Shown here: positions 23,647-31,389 of the stretch, one piece after another
How positions within the stretch are numbered: position 1 is the stretch's first letter
How the letters are laid out: every line of letters starts with the position of its first letter
Assembly (NCBI GenBank): GCA_964515555.1
Contig: CAZEVY010000060.1
Span: 1-31,542 of the forward strand
Source: CAZEVY01 sp964515555
Lineage (GTDB): Bacteria; Acidobacteriota; Terriglobia; Bryobacterales; Bryobacteraceae
Direction: 5' to 3'
DNA length: 31,542 bases
Notes under the pieces: model-generated
Told to the model about the DNA's origin: nothing
The model's input: only the letters and a program-made list of their open reading frames with translations
The model's database searches: none
Translations under genes and position numbers: made by a program

Positions 23647-26003
23647 CGCGCTCTCCGGATCTCAATTCGCTCGACGATGGCCCGGGACCGGATGTTGCCG
23701 GCGGCGTTGTTGGTGACGACCAGGTCGCCGGTGACGGGCGGCGACGGCAAGGCCAGCACCAGGTTGGTCGCTTCGCGGGAAGGCCAAACCGAGCGCTGTT
23801 CGAGGAAGCTTCTGCCGTCGGGCGACAGAATGGAAAACCCAGTGTTGCCTTCGAGCACCCGCACGCGCAGATGGACGCTCAGGCCCGGGCCCGCCCCCGA
23901 ACCCAGGCCGAGCAGCAGCCGCGCGGCGTAGGAATACTGCTCCGCCCGCGTGGTTACGACGGCCCCGGTTCCGGTGCGCTCGAGACCGGCCCTCGGGTCG
24001 GCGAGCTGGAGGCTTTCCAGGCCGATCGCCTGAACGAGGCGTTCGGGCGGCGGCGGCGAAACGGCCATCAGCGCGACGTCCTCGATCCGGATCTTCGAGC
24101 GGACTCCTTCGGCCGCCGCGTTGCTGATGACGAGCCGCTTCGGATTGTCCTCCGGCAGCAACGGCAGGTAGACGTCGACTGTACCTCCGGGCAGGAGGTG
24201 TTTCGCCAGCCGCGGAGGGCGCACCGCATCGCCGGCGCCGGCTCCGATCCGCCCTTCGAGCACGCGGGCTCGCAGCATCAGGTATCGCGGGCCGTCGATC
24301 GCCGGCGACACGTAGAAGGGCAGGATGGCCGCGTACGACGACGTCAGCCCCGCGGTGACCACCTCCACCGGCCTCCCGAGCCGCAACGAAGCATCCGAAT
24401 AGGCGAGCGCGATGTGGTCGAGCGAGACCGCGTCCTCGACTCTGGTGAGCCGCTGGCCCGGTGCGTCCCCGCAGCGGACTGTCGACTCCGACGCCGCGAG
24501 CGACGGCGGCGGCGGTGGGGCGTTCGGAGCGGTCCGGGGCAGCCGCCCGGCGTCGAGCTCCCGGCGGATGATCGGGACCAGCTGCTGAAAGGCAATCCAC
24601 GCGCGCAGCCGGTCGCCGGCCTCGGTCATATGTATGGCGTCGACGAACAGATCGGGGGCCGGTGGCATGACCTCGGCGACGTCGAGGAGGTCGACACCGC
24701 GGGAATTCGCGTACCGCCGGAACACGCGGTTCTGAAAGTCGGCCAGAAGGCGGATGTCGGCGTATCGCAGCGGCCAGAGCACGGTGTTCAAGTGCTCGTA
24801 GATGTGCTGGTGGCGCGAGGGCGAGAGCGACATCCCGTCGTCGGCCAGCCAGACGAAGGTCGAGAGGATGAGGCGTCCGCCGGCGGCAGCCATGGTCCGT
24901 CGCATCGCATCGAGGTCGGCCACGATGGCGGGAAGATTGAGCGGAAGGCCGGCGTGGTCGACGTTGGGGTTCTTGCGGTCGACGCCTTCCGGCCAGGCCA
25001 GCCGGTAGACCGGCTTGGGGGGCTCGCTTGCGTCGCGAAAACGGTTCAGGGCGCGATTGGCGAGACTGGCGAGAGCCAGCCGGGCCCGCAGCGCCTCCGG
25101 CACGGGATTCGACGGAGGCTTCGCCTGAGGGTCGATCTGCTTGCGCGGCGGGAATCGCGGCGTCACCAGGTCGGTGGCGGCGCCGAACTGGTTCGATCCC
25201 TCGTAATACACGGCGAGATCGGGGGAAAGGGGGAGCAGCTCGTCGCGGAGAACCGCCGAAATATCCTGTGAATTCAGACCCTCGCGCCCGCCATTCATGG
25301 CCTCAAATCGAACGGAATATCCGTTGGCCGCCGCGAATCGATTCAGCCAGTGGACCACGTATTCCGGATAGGAGTACGGAAAGCCGTGAAATCCGACCGT
25401 AGTCGAGGCCCCGAGAAAGGCGATCCTTACGGTCCCGGGCGGCTTGGCGAGGCTGAGCGGCGCGCCGCGCAGCCCGAATCCGTTGGTGACGAGGTGCGAG
25501 GGCAGCGTCGCGCCGGCGGGAAAGCGATATCGCGGGTAGGAAGTGAACACCGGGGGATCGAATACCAGCACACGTTCCGGGAAGTTGGAGAAGAAGCCGT
25601 CGGCCGTGCAGCGCTGGGTCTCCAGGTAGTTGCGATTCCAGATGTAGTCGGCCTGCGGGCCGAACAACCCGCGACGCACATACTCGCGCGACCGCTCGAC
25701 GCGTCCGGCGTCCACGGGGCCGGCGGGGATCCGTGGCGGGTCCTCGAGAAACCAGCTTCGATCCGTGCCGGGCGCCACGCTCGCACGCTGGACGTAGCGG
25801 TCGGCGCGGCCTTCGTCGAGCAGGCGGGCCGTGGCCGCGGCCAGGACAAGCCGGCCCTGGACTGTGAAGAATCGTAAGCCGATCTCACAGGCCGCCAGCG
25901 CCAGCAGCGTGGACGCTCCCGCCAGCGCCACCAGGCGCATGGCACTCGTGTTGCGCCGGGTGGAGGCGGGTCGATGGCCTTCCGATAAGGCGGGCGGGTT
26001 CAT
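23643..26003 (-). CDS. Membrane-anchored SGNH-type hydrolase/acyltransferase, paralogue 1 (two C-terminal modules)
   Basis: 786 residues from the ATG at 26003. The ATG at 26018 (791 residues) is in frame, but it lies inside a TATAAT box, so I prefer 26003; ATG 25940 would match the N-termini of the paralogues best. The anchor is LVALAGASTLLALAACEIGLRFF, which here could also act as a lipobox (LAAC). The SGNH blocks are FLGASTTVG (Ser200), NGGREGLNS, YYEGSNQF and VDAIHMTEAGD. Two C-terminal beta-sandwich modules end KRLVISNAAAEGVRSK and DLVVTNNAAGNIRSR. It is the first gene of the set 26003-11664; all later genes lie on the same strand with overlaps or gaps of at most 24 bases. Confidence 0.86.
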   Translation of the reverse strand: MNPPALSEGHRPASTRRNTSAMRLVALAGASTLLALAACEIGLRFFTVQGRLVLAAATARLLDEGRADRYVQRASVAPGTDRSWFLEDPPRIPAGPVDAGRVERSREYVRRGLFGPQADYIWNRNYLETQRCTADGFFSNFPERVLVFDPPVFTSYPRYRFPAGATLPSHLVTNGFGLRGAPLSLAKPPGTVRIAFLGASTTVGFHGFPYSYPEYVVHWLNRFAAANGYSVRFEAMNGGREGLNSQDISAVLRDELLPLSPDLAVYYEGSNQFGAATDLVTPRFPPRKQIDPQAKPPSNPVPEALRARLALASLANRALNRFRDASEPPKPVYRLAWPEGVDRKNPNVDHAGLPLNLPAIVADLDAMRRTMAAAGGRLILSTFVWLADDGMSLSPSRHQHIYEHLNTVLWPLRYADIRLLADFQNRVFRRYANSRGVDLLDVAEVMPPAPDLFVDAIHMTEAGDRLRAWIAFQQLVPIIRRELDAGRLPRTAPNAPPPPPSLAASESTVRCGDAPGQRLTRVEDAVSLDHIALAYSDASLRLGRPVEVVTAGLTSSYAAILPFYVSPAIDGPRYLMLRARVLEGRIGAGAGDAVRPPRLAKHLLPGGTVDVYLPLLPEDNPKRLVISNAAAEGVRSKIRIEDVALMAVSPPPPERLVQAIGLESLQLADPRAGLERTGTGAVVTTRAEQYSYAARLLLGLGSGAGPGLSVHLRVRVLEGNTGFSILSPDGRSFLEQRSVWPSREATNLVLALPSPPVTGDLVVTNNAAGNIRSRAIVERIEIRRAR

Positions 26004-26016
26004 CGATCGGTCGTGC

Positions 26017-26022
26017 ATTATA
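26017..26022 (-). promoter_or_regulatory. Candidate -10 promoter element of the SGNH-glycosyltransferase cluster
   Basis: TATAAT on the minus strand, 13 bases before the ATG at 26003. A weak CTGCAA sits 18 bases upstream as a possible -35. No ribosome binding site lies between the box and the ATG. The geometry repeats that at 19402-19407. Confidence 0.45.
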
Positions 26023-26094
26023 ACGGATTAAGCGCGGTTGTTGCAGGGTAAAGGCCGGGCCGCCGTATGAATCGGAGCGGAGGCCGCCGACGGA

Positions 26095-27795
26095 CTACGT
26101 GGCCACGGGGACGGGCAGGGGCTCTTCCGCTTCCTTCGGCGGCGGCTGAATCGCCAGAAACACGTCGACGATTTCGGGGTCGAACTGCTTGGCGGCGCAT
26201 CCGATGAGAATCTGGGCGGCGCGATCGGCGGGCATGGCGCGGCGGTGGGCGCGGTCGGTGGTGAGGTTGTCCCAGGCGTCGGCGACGCGCACGATGCGGG
26301 CCGCCAGTGGAATCTCGCGGGCGCGGAGACCGCGCGGGTACCCGCCGCCGTCCCAGTCCTCGTGGTGCAGTTCGATGGCGGCGACGTAGTCGTCGAATCC
26401 GCCCACGCGCTCGACGATGCGGCGCCCGATGGCCGGATGCTGGCGGACCAGTTCCTCTTCGGCGGGGGTAAGCCGCTCCGATTTCTGGAGAATCGCTTCG
26501 GGCACGCCGATCTTGCCGATGTCGTGCAACAGGGCGCCGACGCGAACGGACTCGATTTCGGCGGCTGGCAGGCGCATGGCCTGCGCGATGGCGCTGGCGT
26601 ACTCGCCTACCCGGCGGCTGTGGCCGGCGGTGTGCGGGTCGCGCGCGTCGATGGCCTGCGTCATGTTTTCGAGGAAGTGCAGGAAGGACCGGTTCACGGT
26701 GAGTTGGCTATCGAGCACGGATTCGGCGGCGCGGTTCAGCGCGTCGGCCAGCTCGTTGATTTCGCGGGTGGCCGACCCGGCCGGAAAGTCGCGCGGCAGG
26801 CGGCCGGTGCGCTCGCACTCGCGGAGCCGGCCGGAGAGCCGCGCCAGCGGACGGGCCACGGTCCGCGAGCCGATCAGCGCCACTACCGCGGCCACCAGCA
26901 GGGCGCAACCGGCCAGGGCCGCCAGGATCGGCCAGAAGGCCTTCACGAATTCGCCGGCGGCGCCTCGCGCCGATTGAAACAGCAGCAGGCGGTATTCGCC
27001 GCCCGCGCCGCCGTGCCGGATGGCCCGCACCACATAGGGGTCGCCCGCGTGACGGAGGTCGCACTCGGAGGCGCTGCCGCTGCAGTTGAGAAAGAGCTGG
27101 CCTTCGAGAGCCGCGACGGTCCAGGCGGGGAAGCTGGTCTGGACGACCCGGCCGAACCGCGTCAGAGCGGCGTGTCCGGAGCCGCCCGCGAGCGAAATGT
27201 CGTAGACGGTCCCCAGGCTGACGTGTCCGATCTTCTCGCCGCCTTCGACGACCGGCAGAGTGTTGATCTCGTAGACCCGCCCACCGGATTCGACCATCGC
27301 GGCTTCGGCGACCGAGAGCCGCTCGGGCTCGGCCAGGGCCCGGTTTCCTTCGCTCGGCTCCAGCCCGGCGACGCCGCGGCCCAGCCAGTCGGAGACCAGC
27401 AACAGATCGGTTTCGGCGAGGCCGGCGAGCTGCGGCAGCTGCTCCTCGAGAGCCAGCCGGATTTTGCGCCTGTCTTCGATCTCGCGCACTTCGCCGAGAG
27501 CGCAGCGGATCGCTTCCTGCGCGGCCAGCCGCGCCAGGACCTTCTCCCGGCGCTGCGCGTCGCGCGCACGCGTGCGGTTCAGATCGGCTTCGCGGCGGCG
27601 GAGCGACTCGTGCAGCGCGCTCTTGACGCGGTGCTCGATCACGGCGCGAATGGAGACGATTCCCGCCAGCACTACGACGCACAGGGGAATCAAGGCGAAC
27701 AGGAATGTGCGCACGGCCAGGGGCAATGCCCGGAATCTCTCCGCCGCCTGGCCCGAGCGGGCCCGCGGCCCCGATCGGCTGCGCGCGATCCCCAT
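26095..27795 (-). CDS. Membrane sensor with HAMP and HD-GYP domains, candidate cyclic-di-GMP phosphodiesterase
   Basis: 566 residues. A first membrane segment at about 28-50 (TFLFALIPLCVVVLAGIVSI), a periplasmic sensor of about 230 residues beginning with a long charged helix, and a second segment at about 288-312 (PILAALAGCALLVAAVVALIG) followed by a HAMP linker (RPLARLSGRLRECERTG). Residues about 370-545 are an HD-GYP domain: TAGHSRRVGEYA, the metal pair in LLHDIGKIGVPE, HHEDWDGGGYP with the GYP intact, and IVRVADAWDNLTTDR. The family hydrolyses cyclic di-GMP to GMP. The sensor has the look of a dCache/sCache-like module (TLPVVEGGEKIGHVSLG). It lies 30 bases after the kinase gene and is probably co-transcribed with it. 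The ribosome binding site is weak. Confidence 0.9.
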   Translation of the reverse strand: MGIARSRSGPRARSGQAAERFRALPLAVRTFLFALIPLCVVVLAGIVSIRAVIEHRVKSALHESLRRREADLNRTRARDAQRREKVLARLAAQEAIRCALGEVREIEDRRKIRLALEEQLPQLAGLAETDLLLVSDWLGRGVAGLEPSEGNRALAEPERLSVAEAAMVESGGRVYEINTLPVVEGGEKIGHVSLGTVYDISLAGGSGHAALTRFGRVVQTSFPAWTVAALEGQLFLNCSGSASECDLRHAGDPYVVRAIRHGGAGGEYRLLLFQSARGAAGEFVKAFWPILAALAGCALLVAAVVALIGSRTVARPLARLSGRLRECERTGRLPRDFPAGSATREINELADALNRAAESVLDSQLTVNRSFLHFLENMTQAIDARDPHTAGHSRRVGEYASAIAQAMRLPAAEIESVRVGALLHDIGKIGVPEAILQKSERLTPAEEELVRQHPAIGRRIVERVGGFDDYVAAIELHHEDWDGGGYPRGLRAREIPLAARIVRVADAWDNLTTDRAHRRAMPADRAAQILIGCAAKQFDPEIVDVFLAIQPPPKEAEEPLPVPVAT

Positions 27796-27825
27796 AGATT
27801 GAGGCTATTCCTTCGACGAATCGGC

Positions 27826-29529
27826 CTAACGCGGGGAATTCTTTAGGTCGGAGGCGGCCGCCTGCGCTTTACGCAGGTGGTGCTGGGCTCTCTCCGCCGA
27901 ACCCAGCTGCCTCCAGACGGCCGCCAGGCGGGTGTGCTCGCGAAGCGCCGTCTCCAGGTTCGACCGCGATTCCTCCGGAGTCGGCGCGCGCGTGGCGGCG
28001 AGCAGATCGAGGTAGCGGGCGCTTTGCGCGGCCAGCCGCCGCCGGGCCTCGTCGGAGCCGCGCAGGCCCCGGAGCCGGGCGTCGAGGTCGGGCAGCAGTC
28101 CGGCGACGAACTCGCGCATTTCCGCGCTCTGGCGCTCGGATGCCCGCGTGCGTGCCGTCACATCCTCAATGCGCAGGGCCGCCCAGACGCGCTCCTGCTG
28201 TGCGATGCGCAGGTTGTTCTCGGCCCGGGTGCGCTCCACCTGCGCCTGACGCGCCTGCGCCTCGGCGATCATGCGCTCGACGTTGGCGACGCGGGCCTGC
28301 TGGAGCGTCGCACCCACGCCCCCGGCCAGACTGACGGCGACCAGTAGCGAGGCCGCCAGCCCGCGCGGATTGCGCTGCATGAATTTGCCGGCGCGATAGG
28401 GCGGCGACTTTGCGCGCAGACTGATGGGCGTGCACTCGAGGAAGCGGCGGATGTCGGAGTCGAGAGCCTCCACCGAGGCGTACCGCCGGAGCGGGTCCTT
28501 GGAGAGCGCGGCCAGCACGATGCGGTCGAGGTCGCCCGTCAGCCGCCACCACTGCCACCACGGGCGCTCGCCGCGCGCCGCGAGCGCCTCATCCGGCCGG
28601 CGCCAGGAGCGCGACCAGACGTACGCGCTGGGGGTGTCGGGTTCCATGTGGCAGGAGGCGCGAAGCACATCCTGGACGGCCCCGCTGCGGTCTCCGAACG
28701 GCAACGAGCCGGTGAGCAGTTCGTAGAGAAGGACGCCGAGCGAATACACATCGCTGGCCGTGCCCATGGGTTCGCCCCGGATCTGCTCCGGACTGGCGTA
28801 CTCGGGCGTCAGGCCCGACACCCGGCCGTGATCGGCGAGATCGGGCGTCAGCGGCGGTATGAGCGGCGTGGCGATGCCGAAATCGAGCAGCTTGACCTCG
28901 CCCGAGCGCGAGACGAGCACGTTGCCGGGCTTCAGATCGCCGTGCACGATGAGGCGCTGGTGCGCGTACTGGACGGCCGCGCAAACCTGCCGGAACAGCC
29001 GCAGGCGAGCGGGAATGGCTAGTTGATGATCGTCGCAGTAATCGTCGACGGGCCGCGCGCCCCGCACGTATTCCATCACCAGGTACGGCTCGCCGGCCGT
29101 GGTGGCGCCGCCGTCGAGCAGGCGGGCGATATTGGGGTGGTCAAGGTTGGCGAGCATCTGGCGCTCGCGGCGGAAGCGGCCGGGGAGTCCGGCGCAATCG
29201 CGATCGCGTTCGAGGATTTTGATGGCGACCTGCTTGTGGAACTGATTGTCGCTGCGGGTCGCCAGGTAGACAACGCCCATTCCTCCGCGCCCCAGTTCGC
29301 GCTCGATGCGGTAGGGTCCGATGCGGCGGGCCGTGCGGTCGTCCATCGAGGGCGGCGGGGGGAGCGCCGGCGCACGATGCGGCGGCTTGGGAGTGTCGAG
29401 CAGGGCGCGCAGCCGCGTCCTCAGCCCTCGGCCCGGAGAGACCTGCGCCAGGGCCGGCGCGGCCAGGCGCTCGGCGGTTTCGGCGGCGTCGAGCCGCTCG
29501 CGAAGGCGATCGAGTTCCTCGGGCTTCAT
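27826..29529 (-). CDS. PknB-type serine/threonine protein kinase with single membrane segment and periplasmic helical tail
   Basis: 567 residues. An N-terminal helix and a proline-rich linker (PPHRAPALPPPP) lead to a kinase domain at about 73-365: glycine loop LGRGGMGVVYLA (79-90), Lys104 (VAIKIL), catalytic loop VHGDLKPGNVLV (Asp198, Asn203), LLDFGIA (216-218) and a SPEQIRGEP activation-segment end. The loop is HGD instead of HRD, a non-RD kinase that may not need activation-loop phosphorylation. An insert with RPWWQWWRL interrupts the C-lobe. A membrane segment at about 389-408 is followed by a coiled coil (RMIAEAQARQAQVERTRAE) and TPR-like helices to the end. This matches the acidobacterial PknB kinases with helical or TPR tails. 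It is divergent from the DUF1552 gene. Confidence 0.92.
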   Translation of the reverse strand: MKPEELDRLRERLDAAETAERLAAPALAQVSPGRGLRTRLRALLDTPKPPHRAPALPPPPSMDDRTARRIGPYRIERELGRGGMGVVYLATRSDNQFHKQVAIKILERDRDCAGLPGRFRRERQMLANLDHPNIARLLDGGATTAGEPYLVMEYVRGARPVDDYCDDHQLAIPARLRLFRQVCAAVQYAHQRLIVHGDLKPGNVLVSRSGEVKLLDFGIATPLIPPLTPDLADHGRVSGLTPEYASPEQIRGEPMGTASDVYSLGVLLYELLTGSLPFGDRSGAVQDVLRASCHMEPDTPSAYVWSRSWRRPDEALAARGERPWWQWWRLTGDLDRIVLAALSKDPLRRYASVEALDSDIRRFLECTPISLRAKSPPYRAGKFMQRNPRGLAASLLVAVSLAGGVGATLQQARVANVERMIAEAQARQAQVERTRAENNLRIAQQERVWAALRIEDVTARTRASERQSAEMREFVAGLLPDLDARLRGLRGSDEARRRLAAQSARYLDLLAATRAPTPEESRSNLETALREHTRLAAVWRQLGSAERAQHHLRKAQAAASDLKNSPR

Positions 29530-29660
29530 GGACAGACTTCAGGCGCTAATCGTCTAATCGGTCGGGGAAGGGCGGACTTTAGCCCGGCGCAGCAGCGCTC
29601 GCGCGCGCCCGCGGTGTGCGCTCGAAAGTGATAACCTCTAGCATGACAGGAGGGCGTCGA

Positions 29661-31034
29661 ATGTCCCGCCCCATAACGCGCAGGACGCTGTTGCGAGGCG
29701 CCGGCGCGGCGATGTCGCTGCCGTGGCTGGAGTCGATTGCCGCGGGCGCGCCGGCCAAGTCCGGCGACCTGACCGAACCGCCGCTGCGGACGGCCTTCCT
29801 CTTCATGCCCAACGGCGTGCGGCCCGACCACTGGACGCCGCCGGGCGACGGCGACGACTGGGAAATCACGCCGCACCTGAAGCCCTTCGAGAGCCTGAAG
29901 AGCGAGATCCTGCTGATCGAGAATCTCTGGCACAAGAACACCGTCGGCCGGAACGGACATTGGCCCAAGGTGCCGGCCTGGCTCTCGGGCGGCTACGTCG
30001 AGCGCACCACCGGCGGCGATCTCGATTCCGGCGGCACTTCCGTCGACCAGCTGGCCGCGCAGCGCATCGGCGTCGAGACGCCACTGGCGTCGTTCGAGCT
30101 GGGCATCGACCCGCCGCGCACGGGCATCGACACCGCCGGCGGCGGATTTCCGCGCGCGCTGGGATCGTTTCTCTCCTGGGCCGACCGGCACACGCCCGTG
30201 CCCAAGGAGATCGTGCCGCAACTGGCGTTTGACCGGCTGTTCCGCAACCACAAGGCCAGGGTCGTCTCGGGCGCCGATCCGAAGCATCCGTCGCTGGTCG
30301 AGTCCATGCAGCGCGACGAGACCAGCGTGCTCGATCTGGTCCGCGAGCAGGCGCAATCGCTCCGTCAAAAGGGCAGTCGCGGCGACCAGTCGCGTCTGGA
30401 CGAATACTTCGAGTCGGTGCGCTCGGTGGAGCGGCGCCTGGAAGCCTCGATGCGCCCGCAGAAGCGCTGGATCAACCAGGGCAAGTTTCCCCTGGACCGC
30501 CCTTCGCCGGGAATCCCGGCGACGCACGCCGAGCACCTGCGGCTGATGATGGACATTCTGATCCTGGCGTTCTGGACCGACAGCACGCGCGTGGCGACGC
30601 TGATGCTCGGCGACGCCCAGAGCTCGCAGGACTACTCGTGGCTCGATGGCGTGCGCGGAAGCTGGCACGGGGTCTCGCACCATCGCGACATCGAGACGCA
30701 GCGGCGGCAGTACGAGGCCATCATCGACTGGAACATCGGGCAGGTGGCGTACTTCCTGAATCGCGTGCGCTCGCTCGACGAAGGCGGCCGGTCACTGCTC
30801 GACAGCTCGATGATTCTGTTCGGCTGTTCGCTCAAGGACGGCAATCGGCACGATCCCGAGAATCTGCCGATCCTGGTGGCCGGGCGCGCCAAGGGCGCAA
30901 TCCGGCCGGGCCGCCGCCTGCGCGCCGCGCCCAAGACTCCCCTGTGCAATCTGCACCTGGCGATGCTGCATCGGATGGGCATCCGGGAGGAGTCGTTCGG
31001 CGACAGCACCGGGCCGTTGGAGGGGCTGGCGTAA
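29661..31034 (+). CDS. DUF1552 family protein with Tat-like leader
   Basis: 457 residues from the ATG at 29661, chosen because AGGAGG lies seven bases upstream; the in-frame ATG at 29643 and the frame back to 29616 lack one. The leader RRTLLRGAGAAMSLPWLE has a twin-arginine look. The body matches DUF1552: FLFMPNGVRPDHW, LIENLWHKNT, GGTSVDQLAAQRIG, FELGIDPPRTG, SVLDLVREQA, YFESVRSVERRLE, and the C-terminal SSMILFGCSLKDGNRHDP and LPILVAGRAKG, which recalls the sulfatase/DUF1501 fold. The function is unknown. In planctomycetes and acidobacteria this family is usually encoded next to a DUF1592/DUF1588 cytochrome c protein; no such neighbour is present here. Confidence 0.92.
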   Translation: MSRPITRRTLLRGAGAAMSLPWLESIAAGAPAKSGDLTEPPLRTAFLFMPNGVRPDHWTPPGDGDDWEITPHLKPFESLKSEILLIENLWHKNTVGRNGHWPKVPAWLSGGYVERTTGGDLDSGGTSVDQLAAQRIGVETPLASFELGIDPPRTGIDTAGGGFPRALGSFLSWADRHTPVPKEIVPQLAFDRLFRNHKARVVSGADPKHPSLVESMQRDETSVLDLVREQAQSLRQKGSRGDQSRLDEYFESVRSVERRLEASMRPQKRWINQGKFPLDRPSPGIPATHAEHLRLMMDILILAFWTDSTRVATLMLGDAQSSQDYSWLDGVRGSWHGVSHHRDIETQRRQYEAIIDWNIGQVAYFLNRVRSLDEGGRSLLDSSMILFGCSLKDGNRHDPENLPILVAGRAKGAIRPGRRLRAAPKTPLCNLHLAMLHRMGIREESFGDSTGPLEGLA

Positions 31035-31108
31035 GAGACCACTCGCCGGCGGCCTTCACTTCGCGGCGGAGATGCCGTCGCCGGTGTCATCCACATTCCT
31101 GCACCGGC

Positions 31109-31137
31109 TTGTTGGAGCGGCGCCGCGGCGATACACT
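31109..31137 (+). promoter_or_regulatory. Candidate sigma-70 promoter of the DUF433/DUF5615 pair
   Basis: TTGTTG (31109-31114), a 17-base spacer and TACACT (31132-31137) precede the DUF433 ATG by 15 bases. No ribosome binding site is seen, so a short leader is likely. Confidence 0.4.
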
Positions 31138-31152
31138 GGTTTCGCGACCGTC

Positions 31153-31386
31153 ATGCTGGCCGATCGAATCTCCATCGACGCGCGCGTCTGTCACGGGCAG
31201 GCGTGCGTGCGCGGCACTCGCATTCCGGTTCACCAGATTGTCCGCATGCTCGCCAACGGCGATACCGTCGACGAGCTGCTTTCGGACTATCCGGCGCTTA
31301 CGCGCGAGGACATCATGGCGTGCCTCGACTACGCGGCTTCGCTGGCGGAGGAAGAGGTTACTCCGATTGAACTCGCCGACCCGTGA
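31153..31386 (+). CDS. DUF433 protein, candidate antitoxin
   Basis: 77 residues from the ATG at 31153; the frame runs back to 31072 but the added 27 residues are outside the family and overlap the putative promoter. The sequence has the DUF433 pattern: RISIDARVCHGQACVRGTRI near the start, VHQIVRMLANGDTVDELL, then DYPALTREDIMACLDYAA. The fold is a small winged-helix/HTH-like domain, and members typically accompany DUF5615 (PIN-like) genes as the putative antitoxin and DNA-binding partner. The DUF5615 start lies three bases after its stop, confirming the pair. Confidence 0.9.
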   Translation: MLADRISIDARVCHGQACVRGTRIPVHQIVRMLANGDTVDELLSDYPALTREDIMACLDYAASLAEEEVTPIELADP

Positions 31387-31389
31387 GGG

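Noticed and set aside
21202..23931. A 909-residue plus-strand frame opposite two SGNH genes
   Set aside because: It spans the junction of two well-supported minus-strand genes, is very rich in Arg, Gly and Asp, and shows no domain.
26245..27846. A 533-residue plus-strand frame opposite the HD-GYP gene
   Set aside because: The opposite strand has complete HAMP and HD-GYP motifs; this frame has none.
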